Positions 33,397 through 42,444 of a stretch of DNA of 51,306 nucleotides are shown here, in pieces. Source of the DNA: Sphingomonadaceae bacterium. Its GTDB lineage: Bacteria > Pseudomonadota > Alphaproteobacteria > Sphingomonadales > Sphingomonadaceae. The DNA lies in assembly GCA_020850455.1 (NCBI GenBank), contig JADZEQ010000003.1, forward strand, positions 1 through 51,306, in the 5' to 3' direction. Made by a program: the position numbers and the translations under genes. The notes beneath the pieces were generated by a model that was not told the DNA's origin, ran no database searches, and saw nothing but the letters and a program-made list of their open reading frames with translations. Position 1 is the first letter of the stretch. Each line of letters begins with the position of its first letter.

Positions 33397-34119
33397 ATGC
33401 CAGATTATAATCTGAGTCAAAGCGATCCGGCCACAATTGGTCGACTCTATGGGCGCGCCAAGGGCAAGAAATTGCGCGCGGCGCAACTGTCGCTAGTAGA
33501 AAATTTGCTGCCTCAAATTGCTATCCCGCGCGAAGGGGATGTGTGTGCCAACGATTTGTTCGGAGCGGACCGACCACTCCATTTTGAAATTGGCATAGGT
33601 GGCGGCGAACATTTGGCAGCACGCGCCGATTTGCTACCTGATCATGGATTTATCGGCTGTGAGCCATTTTTGAACGGCATAGCCCAGGCTTTGAATCACG
33701 TCGCTGGCGACAATGGCGCACATCCGCCGATCGGCAATATCCGTCTGCATCATGGCGATGCACTCGATGTGCTACGGCGTATCCCGAACGGCGCGCTCAG
33801 CTTTGTCTATTTGCTGCATCCAGATCCATGGCCCAAGGCACGCCATGCCAAACGGCGGATGATGAACGACGGACCATTAGATCTGATCGCATCTAAGCTA
33901 AAAATTGGCGGCGAGTTTCGCTTTGGTACCGACCATCCGGTATATGTTGCCCATGCCATGATGGTCATGCGCCGCCATCGTCATCAATTTGCTTGGGTCG
34001 CCGATGAAGCTAAAAATTTCCTCGCCCGTCCGGGTGGCTGGGCAGAAACCCGCTACGAAGCCAAGGCGCGACGATTGGGTCATGAGGTTTGGTATTTCCG
34101 CTACCAACGTCACGCATGA
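33397..34119 (+). CDS. trmB: tRNA (guanine46-N7)-methyltransferase
   Basis: A 240-residue enzyme with the TrmB signature: RLYGRAKGKKLR, FEIGIGGGEHLA (SAM-binding), the GCEPFLNG loop, YLLHPDPWPKARHAKRRM (catalytic D-PW-K-R-H-R-R) and DHPVYV, ending ETRYEAKARRLG. It methylates G46 in tRNA. It follows metK by 14 bases and is probably in the same operon. Confidence 0.95.
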   Translation: MPDYNLSQSDPATIGRLYGRAKGKKLRAAQLSLVENLLPQIAIPREGDVCANDLFGADRPLHFEIGIGGGEHLAARADLLPDHGFIGCEPFLNGIAQALNHVAGDNGAHPPIGNIRLHHGDALDVLRRIPNGALSFVYLLHPDPWPKARHAKRRMMNDGPLDLIASKLKIGGEFRFGTDHPVYVAHAMMVMRRHRHQFAWVADEAKNFLARPGGWAETRYEAKARRLGHEVWYFRYQRHA

Positions 34120-34122
34120 AAA

Positions 34123-34149
34123 GGGCGGCCACCCGAAAGTCGCCGCCCC
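34123..34149. terminator. Bidirectional terminator between trmB and a convergent gene
   Basis: A 7-bp G/C stem (gggcggc at 34123-34129 with gccgccc at 34143-34149) has a 13-base loop. On the minus strand it is followed by TTTTC, so it fits termination of the gene at 34168-34518; on the plus strand a short AT stretch follows. Confidence 0.65.
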
Positions 34150-34167
34150 AAATATTCTCGAATTGGA

Positions 34168-34518
34168 TTAATTACCCGACGGGTTCGCCGATGCAGCGGC
34201 AACCGCATTGCCGTTGTCCGCGCGGGCTTCTTCAACGCCGAGGATACGTAATGCAGATCGGAATTGACGCGCGGCCGGACCTTCGCTGCGCGCTTCGCAG
34301 AGCGAAACACCCGTCGCGAGGAACCGTTGCGCACGCGCAACCGCTGCCGCATCATTGGACGCGCTGGCTGCCGCACGCACCTGTGCGGGCAGATTGGTGC
34401 AGCGATAATCCTGCGACACGGCTTGCGCATGCGCACCCGTCGGGACCGTCAGCACGGTAACCGGTGCCAAGGCAAAGGCCGAAGCGATTAATAGGGGGGA
34501 GAGTGAAAGGCGTTGCAT
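34168..34518 (-). CDS. Small secreted protein of unknown function
   Basis: A 116-residue protein with a signal peptide: MQRLSLSPLLIASAFALAPV… and cleavage likely after AHA (about residue 31). The mature part has two cysteines (YRCTNLP and SLCEARSE), likely a disulfide, and a helical middle (AARQFRSALRILG). GGAA lies nine bases before the ATG at 34518, better than the ATG at 34536. Function unknown. Confidence 0.7.
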   Translation of the reverse strand: MQRLSLSPLLIASAFALAPVTVLTVPTGAHAQAVSQDYRCTNLPAQVRAAASASNDAAAVARAQRFLATGVSLCEARSEGPAARQFRSALRILGVEEARADNGNAVAAASANPSGN

Positions 34519-34655
34519 GAGAGAGTTCCTTTTCATGTTATCGACCGATTATGCATTTGACCTTTGGCCTGTTTTTGCGGTTCGGTTCGTTTCGTTATGC
34601 AACCTATTTAGCGAGGCTTTGCCTTTTTGTGAAGTGCGCATAATATGGAAGCGCT

Positions 34656-35606
34656 ATGAAGCAGGGCTTACAAAAAACACGCGGCACGCTCGACGGGGTG
34701 GAAGCATTTTTGCTGATTGCCGAACATCGCAGCTTTACAATCGCTGCGCAGCATCTGGGGGTTAGCCCGTCGGCTATCAGTCAGACCATTCGTGCGCTGG
34801 AATTGCGGGTTGGCGTGCCTTTGCTCACCCGGACCACACGCAGCGTTGGCTTGACTCAGGCTGGGGAACAATTCCTCGAACATGCAAGGCCCGCCATATC
34901 GGGCATTGGGGAAGCGATAGAAGCGGCCAGATCACTGGGTGAAAAGCCAGCAGGTCGATTGCGAATCAACCTAATGCGTGCAGCCATTGTGCCACTGTTC
35001 GAACCGATATTGGGCGAGTTTTGCGCCGCATATCCCGACATTGAATTGGAAATTTTTGCCGATGAGGGACTTTCCGACATCATGGTTGGTGGTTTTGATG
35101 CGGGGGTGCGACTGGGCGAATCGCTCGCCGCTGACATGGTGGCCATTCGTTTGACTTCGCCATTTCGTTACGCGGTGGTCGGCACGCCCGACTATTTCAG
35201 AAAATATGGAGCACCGCAAAGGCCGACCGATTTACTCCAGCATAAATGCGTCCGTATGCGCCTCGCCGCTGGCGGTTTTTGGGATTGGACTTTTGTTGAC
35301 GGTAACCGCCCCATCCAAATTCCAGTCCAAGGACCCATCATTGTAAATGATTCGGCAGCCTATTTGATGGCGGCACACAGCGGTGCGGCGATCGGAATGT
35401 TTGCTTTGCCAGCCGTTCAGGCGGATATGGAACGCGGCAATCTGGTTGAGGTACTTTCTGATTTTGCTGCTTCGTCCAACGGAGCATTCCTCTACTATCC
35501 GGATCGACGTCAAATTTTACCGAAATTGCGGGTGTTTATCGACTTCATGCAGGCCAATCGGGCGCGCTTGCATACACATTATTGGAACAAGGCACGCTTG
35601 GGGTAG
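34656..35606 (+). CDS. LysR-family transcriptional regulator
   Basis: A 316-residue LTTR with a winged helix-turn-helix (residues 12-70: FLLIAEHRSFTIAAQHLGVSPSAISQTIRALELRVGVPLLTRTTRSVGLTQAG) and a periplasmic-binding-like effector domain (90-310). It is closest in style to the transporter-adjacent LTTR group (RLRINLMR, GVRLGESL). The target may be the TauE/SafE permease gene that follows 80 bases downstream in the same direction. Confidence 0.93.
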   Translation: MKQGLQKTRGTLDGVEAFLLIAEHRSFTIAAQHLGVSPSAISQTIRALELRVGVPLLTRTTRSVGLTQAGEQFLEHARPAISGIGEAIEAARSLGEKPAGRLRINLMRAAIVPLFEPILGEFCAAYPDIELEIFADEGLSDIMVGGFDAGVRLGESLAADMVAIRLTSPFRYAVVGTPDYFRKYGAPQRPTDLLQHKCVRMRLAAGGFWDWTFVDGNRPIQIPVQGPIIVNDSAAYLMAAHSGAAIGMFALPAVQADMERGNLVEVLSDFAASSNGAFLYYPDRRQILPKLRVFIDFMQANRARLHTHYWNKARLG

Positions 35607-35686
35607 CGATAGCCAATGACGCTGGCTTTGCTGTAACATGCGCAGCATAAGCGGTTTATCTGTAAGCGCGCGGGAGCAGCCGTTCG

Positions 35687-36457
35687 ATGTTTGACGTTAG
35701 TGCGATGGATCTATCGGCATTGCTGCCATTCATCCTCGTCGGATTTGCCGCACAGTTGGTAGATGGTGCGCTGGGTATGGCGTTCGGCGTCATCACATCG
35801 ACCTTGTTAGTCGGTGTGCTTGGCGTTCCGCCGGCACAGGCGTCCGCGCGTGTCCATTTGGTGGAAATATTCACTACCGGGGTTTCAGGGGTCAGCCATT
35901 TGTTACATCGAAACATCGATGCACGGCTATTCTGGCGATTGTTAATCCCCGGCGTTATTGGTGGAGTAGTCGGCGCCTATCTTTTGTCCAATATATCGGG
36001 CGAAACAGTTAAACCTTTTGTCCTCGTCTACCTCATTTCCATCGGACTGTGGCTACTTTGGCGTGGGTTGGACCATCAACCCCATATTCGCGACCCAAAA
36101 ATAGTGGCACCGCTCGGCTTGATCGGTGGTTTTTTGGATGCGGCGGGCGGCGGCGGCTGGGGTTCGGTCGTGACGTCCAACCTGCTCATTCAAGGTGCCG
36201 AACCGCGCAAAGTCATCGGCACGGTCAATAGCGTGGAATTCTTCCTGACTGTTGCTATTTCAGCAGCCTTTATCTGGAACCTTGGCATCGAACATTTCGG
36301 CGTCGCGGTCGTCGGCCTATTGATCGGCGGCATGGCGGCGGCGCCTATGGGGGCGATGCTGGCAAAACGCGTGCCCGCAAAGGCCTTGTTATTGATGGTC
36401 GGCGTGGTGCTCACCCTTACGTCAAGCTATGGCCTATATCGCGCAATTGCCGGTTAG
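35687..36457 (+). CDS. TauE/SafE-family sulfite/anion exporter
   Basis: A 256-residue membrane protein with about eight hydrophobic segments in two repeats. The first has GFAAQLVDGALGMAFGV and the second has GLIGGFLDAAGGGGWGSVVTSNLLIQG, the duplicated G-F-x-x-x-x-D-x-x-x-G-G signature of TauE/SafE. Relatives export sulfite, sulfoacetate or other organosulfonates. It sits downstream of the LysR gene and ends with its stop overlapping the next, convergent gene. Confidence 0.9.
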   Translation: MFDVSAMDLSALLPFILVGFAAQLVDGALGMAFGVITSTLLVGVLGVPPAQASARVHLVEIFTTGVSGVSHLLHRNIDARLFWRLLIPGVIGGVVGAYLLSNISGETVKPFVLVYLISIGLWLLWRGLDHQPHIRDPKIVAPLGLIGGFLDAAGGGGWGSVVTSNLLIQGAEPRKVIGTVNSVEFFLTVAISAAFIWNLGIEHFGVAVVGLLIGGMAAAPMGAMLAKRVPAKALLLMVGVVLTLTSSYGLYRAIAG

Positions 36458-37005
36458 TTGGCTGGCCTGGAATCGTCGATTTTTTCCACCCATTCGGGGA
36501 AAAACGCTGGCTCACGAGATGACCATCCCGGCGCTGTCGCAGCACTCTCACTCAAGGATGTAAGCAAAGCTTTGCGCCGATCTGGATGTAGATGTGGCAA
36601 CGCAGCTGCCCCACAAAATGCGCTAGGCAGCCATGGTCGCACCATCGCTCCCAACAACCGTTCATACAAGAAACGATAGGCGCCAAAATTGTCTAGAGCG
36701 CCTTGGCCAAGGTCGAATGCGCTGAGAGAGATCATCGCCCCCATAAACCGGCCCATAGTGTCAATACCGCTGTCATCAGGAATAGCGGTACGCATCTCAT
36801 TCAGACCTGCGTAAACGCGCTGCTGCACCCGGATCCCCGCTGCCTCTACAATGTCACGCGACCAAAGCTTGACCGCATCCTCGCGGTTCAACCCAACGTC
36901 CAGCGAGCGTCGAATATAGCGTTGCGTTTTGGCGGAAAACCCAGCAAATTCGCGCATTTCCGCTATGGCAACATCGCCGGGAGCCGGTTGATATTTAATC
37001 ACCAT
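36454..37005 (-). CDS. Unknown protein, 183 residues
   Basis: A 183-residue helical protein beginning MVIKYQPAPGDVAIAEMREFAGFSAKTQRY. It has a conserved-looking core (WSRDIVEAAGIRVQQRVYAGLNEMR), GRFMGAMISLSAFDLGQG, and a hydrophobic helix FLYERLLGAMVRPWLPS. No signal peptide or known catalytic motif is seen and no family was recognised. GGAT precedes the ATG at 37005; a slightly longer version from 37032 is possible. It is divergent from the ketoacyl-synthase gene. Confidence 0.7.
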   Translation of the reverse strand: MVIKYQPAPGDVAIAEMREFAGFSAKTQRYIRRSLDVGLNREDAVKLWSRDIVEAAGIRVQQRVYAGLNEMRTAIPDDSGIDTMGRFMGAMISLSAFDLGQGALDNFGAYRFLYERLLGAMVRPWLPSAFCGAAALPHLHPDRRKALLTSLSESAATAPGWSSREPAFFPEWVEKIDDSRPAN

Positions 37006-37174
37006 GTCGCGCCGATCCTTTCCCTGACACAAAGGCCTGAACTAGAATGCTGCACGCACATTGGCGGAAAATTATTGATAGGCCATTAACCAGATTCATC
37101 GTAAAATTGCTCCGGAGAAAATCGACAGACTCATGCTGATTGCCCAATGGTTGAGACCGCGCTACTTCGTGCCG

Positions 37175-38296
37175 ATGCAACAGCCCGTCATATCCGCCAC
37201 CGGCCTATTCACTCCGCGCGACAGCATTTCGAACGCCGAACTCGTGGCCAGTTTCAACCAATATGTCGCCGAACATAATCGAGCGCATGCCGACGCGATT
37301 GCGACCGGTGCTGCTGTCGCACTTGAGCCATCGAGCGAAGAATTTATCGAAAAGGCGAGCGGCATATTGTCCCGCTTCTCCATCGATAAGGCGGGGGTTC
37401 TAAACCCCGCAATCATGCGCCCTCGCAATCTGGAACGTCCAAACGACGAATTGTCGATTTTGGCAGAAATAGGCTTGGCAGCAGCTAAAGATGCCCTGAG
37501 TCGCGCCAACAGAGAAGCGAGCGATATCGACGCTGTCATCTGCGCCTGTTCGAATTTGCAGCGCCCCTACCCAGCCATCGCCATTGAGATTCAGGATGTG
37601 CTGGGCATAAATGGTTTTGGCTTTGATATGAATGTTGCCTGTTCATCGGCAACCTTTGGCATCCAGGTGGCGGCAGATTTTATTCGCGCAGGCAATGCAA
37701 AAAGCGTTTTGGTCATCAACCCGGAAATTACTTCGGGTCATTTGAACTGGCGAGACCGCGACAGCCATTTCATTTTCGGTGACGTCGCCACTGCTATTTT
37801 GGTTGAAGCGGAAGATTTTGCCCCTGCGCGCTATTGGAAAATCTTGCACACAAAACTGAAGACCGTTTTTTCGAACAATATCCGGAACAATTTTGGCTTT
37901 CTGAACCACACGTCTCCCGAAGGCATTGGCTTGTCTGACAAATTTTTTGTGCAGGAAGGTCGCCGAGTATTCAAGGAAGTCGTGCCGATGGTTTCAGCTA
38001 TGATTACCGATGAATTGGCACGACTGGGCCTGTCGGGAAGCGACCTCAGGCGCACTTGGCTGCATCAAGCCAACGCCAATATGAACCGCCTGATTGCGCA
38101 TCGTGTCTTCGGGCATGAAGCCAATGCCGACGAAAGCCCGACGGTGCTGGACCAATATGCCAACACGTCATCGGCGGGCTCAATCATCGCCTTTCACTTG
38201 CATAGCGATGACCTTTTGGCAGGTGACACGGGAGTCATATGCTCCTTTGGGGCAGGCTATTCTGCGGGATGTGTTTTCGTCGAACTGGCTGCCTGA
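37175..38296 (+). CDS. Beta-ketoacyl-ACP synthase III family protein (FabH-like), long form
   Basis: A 373-residue KAS III with the catalytic triad C156 (VACSSAT), H297 (WLHQANANMN) and N330 (YANTSSAG). It is about 50 residues longer than FabH, mainly through an insertion at residues 25-95 (NQYVAEHNRAHADAIATGAAVALEPSSEEF) that also occurs in KAS III-like enzymes of secondary lipid, ketone or hydrocarbon pathways. It therefore need not be the essential FabH. A start at 37133 is possible but residues 37133-37174 lack an obvious function. Confidence 0.85.
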   Translation: MQQPVISATGLFTPRDSISNAELVASFNQYVAEHNRAHADAIATGAAVALEPSSEEFIEKASGILSRFSIDKAGVLNPAIMRPRNLERPNDELSILAEIGLAAAKDALSRANREASDIDAVICACSNLQRPYPAIAIEIQDVLGINGFGFDMNVACSSATFGIQVAADFIRAGNAKSVLVINPEITSGHLNWRDRDSHFIFGDVATAILVEAEDFAPARYWKILHTKLKTVFSNNIRNNFGFLNHTSPEGIGLSDKFFVQEGRRVFKEVVPMVSAMITDELARLGLSGSDLRRTWLHQANANMNRLIAHRVFGHEANADESPTVLDQYANTSSAGSIIAFHLHSDDLLAGDTGVICSFGAGYSAGCVFVELAA

Positions 38297-38392
38297 CTGT
38301 CAGGACAACGGAGGCATAACATTGGCCGGCTTTACAGTTTAACGTAGCGTCATTAGGCAGCAGCCTGCACGAGATGGGGGACAGAGGTCGCA

Positions 38393-39889
38393 ATGCAAAC
38401 AGGCACGTGGATTTCGCTTTCGGCCTACTTCCTGTTGATGATTGGTATCGGCATTTACGCCTGGCGCAAATCTGCCGCCACGGCCGAGGGATATATGCTG
38501 GGCGGACGCGACCTTGGCGCCGCTGTGACCGCGCTATCCGCTGGGGCGAGCGACATGTCCGGCTGGTTGCTCATGGGCTTGCCAGGTGCCGTGTTCAGTC
38601 AAGGGCTTGCGGCGGCGTGGATCGGTATCGGCCTTACCATCGGCGCCTATAGCAATTACCGGCTAGTTGCACCGCGCCTGCGGACTATGACCGAACGTGC
38701 GGGCGATGCCATTACCATCCCCGATTTTCTGGAAGAAAGATTTGGCGATTCAACGCGCATGCTGCGTGTGATTGCAGCGATCGTCATAATTATATTCTTC
38801 ACCCTTTATTGCAGCGCAGGGATGGTCGCAGGCGGTAAATTTGCCGTAGCCGCGCTCGGCATGGACTATCTGACCGGGGTTGCGCTCGCCACCAGCGTGG
38901 TCGTCCTTTACGTCCTGTTCGGGGGATTTCTCGCCGTTAGCCTGACCGATTTTGTCCAAGGCTGCATTATGTTTGCAGGGCTCGTCTTGGTACCCATAGT
39001 TGCCATTTCGGCGTTGGGCGGTTGGGGGGCGTTGTCATCGGGCATTACAGCGACAGAAATCGCCCGTGGGGTTCCCCATGGCAGCATGACGGGATTGTTG
39101 ACCGGAACCAGCGCCATCGGCGTCATTTCTGCCGCCGCATGGGGTTTGGGCTATTTTGGACAACCGCACATCATCGTGCGCTTCATGGCCATTCGGCGCG
39201 TCGCCGACCTGCCCACAGCGCGACGCATCAATATTGGCTGGATGGCAATCTCCCTAGCTGGGGCGATAGCAACTGGCCTGGTTGGTGCGATTTGGGTGAC
39301 GGCAGGGCGCGGCGCGATTGCCGACCCTGAAACAATCTTCATCCACTTTGCCACCATGCTGTTTCACCCGTTAATCACCGGGTTTTTGCTGGCCGCGATT
39401 TTGGCGGCAATCATGTCCACCATTTCGTCGCAGTTGCTGGTGACAGCGTCGAGCCTTGCAGAGGATATTTGGCGCGGCACCGTCCGCCGCGATGCTAATG
39501 AAAAGAGCGTGGTTACCATCGGTCGTGCGGCCGTCTTGCTGGTCGCGGCCGTCTCGGGCCTGTTGGCGCTCAATCCGGAATCAACCATCCTTTCGCTGGT
39601 GGGCAATGCATGGGCTGGATTTGGCGCAGCCTTTGGCCCCTTAATCCTCGCCTGCCTATGGTGGCGCAAGACGACGATGTGGGGTGCATTCGCCGGAATG
39701 GTCGTCGGCGCAGTCACCGTGGTTGCATGGATCGCGATGGGGCTTTCCGACCGACTATATGAGATTGTGCCCGGTTTCATTGCCGCTAGTCTGGCGATTT
39801 GGCTGGTCAGCAAATTCACCCTAGCCCCCGCATCAGACCGATTGGAAATTTTCGATGCCGCCGTTGCGGAGGCCAAAGCGATTGCCTGA
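38393..39889 (+). CDS. putP: Sodium/proline symporter
   Basis: A 498-residue transporter of the SSS/LeuT-fold family with about 13 hydrophobic segments. It starts MQTGTWISLSAYFLLMIGIGIYAWRK, then LGGRDLGAAVTALSAGASDMSGWLLMGLPGAVF, the Na+/proline symporter signature, and AAWGLGYFGQPHIIVRFMAIRR. It takes up proline with sodium. AGG precedes the ATG and the gene is followed by a separate aldolase-like gene. Confidence 0.92.
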   Translation: MQTGTWISLSAYFLLMIGIGIYAWRKSAATAEGYMLGGRDLGAAVTALSAGASDMSGWLLMGLPGAVFSQGLAAAWIGIGLTIGAYSNYRLVAPRLRTMTERAGDAITIPDFLEERFGDSTRMLRVIAAIVIIIFFTLYCSAGMVAGGKFAVAALGMDYLTGVALATSVVVLYVLFGGFLAVSLTDFVQGCIMFAGLVLVPIVAISALGGWGALSSGITATEIARGVPHGSMTGLLTGTSAIGVISAAAWGLGYFGQPHIIVRFMAIRRVADLPTARRINIGWMAISLAGAIATGLVGAIWVTAGRGAIADPETIFIHFATMLFHPLITGFLLAAILAAIMSTISSQLLVTASSLAEDIWRGTVRRDANEKSVVTIGRAAVLLVAAVSGLLALNPESTILSLVGNAWAGFGAAFGPLILACLWWRKTTMWGAFAGMVVGAVTVVAWIAMGLSDRLYEIVPGFIAASLAIWLVSKFTLAPASDRLEIFDAAVAEAKAIA

Positions 39890-39956
39890 CCCCCTCGACA
39901 TCCCGCATACCGTCGCTTAAGTTTCAGCCAGCAACGGAAAAATGGGAGATGGGTCA

Positions 39957-40721
39957 ATGGCCACACTGCTAAATCGCAACAGCAAATGGGCAGAGGCCGA
40001 GTGGTCGGCGCGGCAGGAGCTTGCCGCCTGTTACCGCATTTTTGCGATGTTCGGCTGGGATGAGTTGATCTTCAACCACATCACGGTCAAGGTCCCGGAG
40101 GAGGATGGTGCCTACCTCATCAACCCCTATGGCATGCATTTTTCGGAGGTTACCGCCTCCTCACTCATCAAGATTGATATTGATGGTAACAAGGTCGATG
40201 CCGACAACCCTTGGCACGTCAACCGTGCGGGCTTTGTCCAGCACAGCCTGTTCCACCGGTCCTTGCCGGATGCCCATGCCATCATCCACACCCATACCAC
40301 CGCGACGATGGCGGTCTGTTCGCTCGAGGGGGGATTGCAGGCGACGAATTTTTACGCCTGCAACCATATCGGTCAGCTCGCCTACCATGAATTCGAAGGG
40401 GTGACCGTCCGCGATGAGGAGGGGGAGCGGCTGCTCAAGAATCTCGGCGACAAGCGCATTTTGATGCTCAAAAATCATGGCCCGGTCGTCATGGGACGGA
40501 CTTTGCCAGAGGCGTTCATCAAATATTGGGCGCTGCAGCGGGCATGTGAAATCCAGCTGGCGACGATGAGCATGGGCAAGCCGGTGATGATCGGCGACGA
40601 TGTGGTCAGCGTGCATCAGCGCGACCTCAGCCAAGTGCAAATTCCGGGTGGGGCGGGCCGGGCGGAGTTTGACGCGATGGTGCGCCGGATCGACAAGATT
40701 GATACCAGCTGGCGGGACTGA
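39957..40721 (+). CDS. Class II aldolase/adducin-family protein
   Basis: A 254-residue class II aldolase-fold protein. The metal site uses H111 and H113 (IIHTHTTATMAV), with NHGPVVMG and a further His in the YACNHIGQLAYHEFEG stretch; the N-terminal ELAACYRIFAMFGWDELIFNHIT is typical of adducin-like members. These act on sugar phosphates or as uncharacterised lyases. GGGAG precedes ATG 39957. The next gene, a ferredoxin-like subunit, follows 6 bases later, so they are co-transcribed. Confidence 0.88.
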   Translation: MATLLNRNSKWAEAEWSARQELAACYRIFAMFGWDELIFNHITVKVPEEDGAYLINPYGMHFSEVTASSLIKIDIDGNKVDADNPWHVNRAGFVQHSLFHRSLPDAHAIIHTHTTATMAVCSLEGGLQATNFYACNHIGQLAYHEFEGVTVRDEEGERLLKNLGDKRILMLKNHGPVVMGRTLPEAFIKYWALQRACEIQLATMSMGKPVMIGDDVVSVHQRDLSQVQIPGGAGRAEFDAMVRRIDKIDTSWRD

Positions 40722-40727
40722 CCGCTA

Positions 40728-41270
40728 ATGACCGCCTTTACCGTCAACGGCCGGCCCATTCGTTATCGAATGGACCCGGCGACGCCCTTGCTCTGGGCGC
40801 TGCGCGATGCGTCCAATCTGACCGGCACCAAATATGGCTGCGGCACGGGGGATTGCGGGGCATGCACGGTTGATATTGACGGTGAGGCGGTGCGTAGCTG
40901 CACGGTGAGCATCGCGGAGTGTGAGGGGCGCTTTGTCACGACGATAGAGGCGCTGTCCGCCGACCGCAGCCACCCGGTGCAACAGGCCTGGGCCGATCAG
41001 CAAGTGACGATGTGCGGGTTTTGCGACCCCGGTTTCATCATGGCGATCAGCGTCCTGCTCAAGAAAAATGCCAACCCCAGCGATGCGGAGATTGATGCCG
41101 CGATCACCAATGCCTGTCGGTGCGGGATTTTTGCGCGGGTCAAGCCAGCAATTCGCCGCGCGATTGCCATCCAGCGGGGCGAGGTGCGGGTCGCCGCCGC
41201 ACCGCCGCCCGGCATCCGCCCAGAGGATGCGGCGCGCCATGTGCCGGCGCTGACCCCGGGGGCAAAATAG
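40728..41270 (+). CDS. Orphan [2Fe-2S] subunit of a molybdenum hydroxylase (IorA/CoxS type)
   Basis: A 180-residue protein holding both clusters of the small subunit of molybdopterin hydroxylases. The plant-type cluster is C38-x4-C43-x2-C46…C58 (KYGCGTGDCGACTV), and the helical domain cluster is C96-x2-C99…C130-x-C132 (TMCGFC, ACRCG). Normally a large molybdenum subunit lies next to it, as in isoquinoline 1-oxidoreductase (IorAB). None is present here: the next gene on this strand is 3.5 kb away and unrelated. It is co-directional with the aldolase-like gene. Confidence 0.9.
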   Translation: MTAFTVNGRPIRYRMDPATPLLWALRDASNLTGTKYGCGTGDCGACTVDIDGEAVRSCTVSIAECEGRFVTTIEALSADRSHPVQQAWADQQVTMCGFCDPGFIMAISVLLKKNANPSDAEIDAAITNACRCGIFARVKPAIRRAIAIQRGEVRVAAAPPPGIRPEDAARHVPALTPGAK

Positions 41271-41285
41271 CCCATTGCATAGCCG

Positions 41286-41305
41286 AATAGCCCCCGAAGG
41301 CTATT
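41286..41305. terminator. Hairpin between convergent genes
   Basis: Between the [2Fe-2S] gene and thiG, aatagcc at 41286-41292 pairs with ggctatt at 41299-41305 around a six-base loop; the flanking CG/CG extends the stem with a bulge. AT-rich sequence follows on both strands but no clear T-run is seen, so it may be a weak bidirectional terminator. Confidence 0.4.
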
Positions 41306-41345
41306 TCGAGCATTATTCCATTTTTACAATGGCTTAGGTTATTTT

Positions 41346-42137
41346 TCAGATCATCCCGGCGAGCGGGCTGGACGGGTCGGCATATTTGCGCATCGCCATC
41401 CGCCCGGCGCGATAGGCGCTGCGCCCGGCCACCACCGCATCGCGCATCGCACCCGCCATCAGCACCGGGTCCTTGGCCTCGGCAATGGCGGTATTCATGA
41501 GGACGCCGGTGCAGCCCAGTTCCATCGCGACCGCCGCGTCGGACGCGGTGCCGACGCCCGCATCGACCAGCACGGGCACGCTCGCCCCCTCGACAATCAG
41601 GCGGATGGTGACGCGGTTCTGGATGCCAAGGCCGGAGCCGATCGGCGCGCCCAAGGGCATGACCGCGACCGCCCCCGCGCTTTCCAACTGTTTGGCGGCG
41701 ATCGGGTCATCCACGCAATAGACCATCGGCAAAAACCCTTCATTGGCGAGGGTTTCGGTAGCGCGCAGCGTTTCGCGCATGTCGGGATAGAGGGTCTTCG
41801 CCTCCCCCAACACCTCCAGCTTTACCAAATCCCAGCCCCCCGCTTCGCGGGCGAGGCGCAGCGTGCGCACCGCATCCTCCGCCGTGAAACAGCCCGCGGT
41901 ATTGGGCAGATAGGTATATTTTTTGGGGTCGATAAAGTCGGTCAGCATCGGCGCCTTGGGGTCGGAGACATTGACCCGCCGCACCGCGACGGTGATGATT
42001 TCCGCGCCCGAGGCCACCAAGGCAGCGGCATTTTGTTCAAAGTCGCGATATTTGCCGGTGCCGACAATCAGGCGGCTGGTGAAGTGCCGCCCGGCAACGC
42101 TCCACCCATCCGCGGCTTCACCTGCGGCCATATTCAT
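41346..42137 (-). CDS. thiG: Thiazole synthase
   Basis: A 263-residue TIM-barrel ThiG. It has [14 protein letters not shown] at the first strand, VKLEVLGE with the Schiff-base lysine, [14 protein letters not shown] and the terminal [18 protein letters not shown], binding the phosphate. It makes the thiazole moiety of thiamin using ThiS thiocarboxylate, deoxyxylulose phosphate and dehydroglycine. Its ATG overlaps the thiS stop (ATGA). No thiazole regulation (TPP riboswitch) is visible upstream within the window. Confidence 0.95.
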   Translation of the reverse strand: MNMAAGEAADGWSVAGRHFTSRLIVGTGKYRDFEQNAAALVASGAEIITVAVRRVNVSDPKAPMLTDFIDPKKYTYLPNTAGCFTAEDAVRTLRLAREAGGWDLVKLEVLGEAKTLYPDMRETLRATETLANEGFLPMVYCVDDPIAAKQLESAGAVAVMPLGAPIGSGLGIQNRVTIRLIVEGASVPVLVDAGVGTASDAAVAMELGCTGVLMNTAIAEAKDPVLMAGAMRDAVVAGRSAYRAGRMAMRKYADPSSPLAGMI

Positions 42138-42379
42138 GCCCCGCCCCCCACAAAATGCACGATTTCGAGCGTATCACCGTCCGCCAGCACCACATCCGCA
42201 AAGGTCGAACGGGCGAGGATTTCCCGATTAAGTTCGACCGCAACTTTGGCAGGGTTAAGCCCGATGCGGCAAAGAAGTTCGTGCACGCTGAGCGCCGCGT
42301 CCAAGCGCCGCCCCTCCCCATTCACGACAATATGAATGCCCTGCGCCGCCGGGGGCGCTGTTTCTGCCGGTGATTCCAT
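42134..42379 (-). CDS. thiS: Sulfur carrier protein ThiS
   Basis: An 81-residue ubiquitin-fold sulfur carrier: [40 protein letters not shown] and [16 protein letters not shown]. ThiS must expose a C-terminal Gly-Gly for adenylation; here the last residues are GGGA, so an alanine follows the diglycine. An N-terminal extension of ~15 residues precedes the domain. It is translationally coupled to thiG. Confidence 0.9.
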   Translation of the reverse strand: MESPAETAPPAAQGIHIVVNGEGRRLDAALSVHELLCRIGLNPAKVAVELNREILARSTFADVVLADGDTLEIVHFVGGGA

Positions 42380-42444
42380 GCCCCACCCCTACACGCGGTG
42401 CGGCCGCTGTAAAAGATAGGGGTGCGATGTCGGCGGTTACTTTA

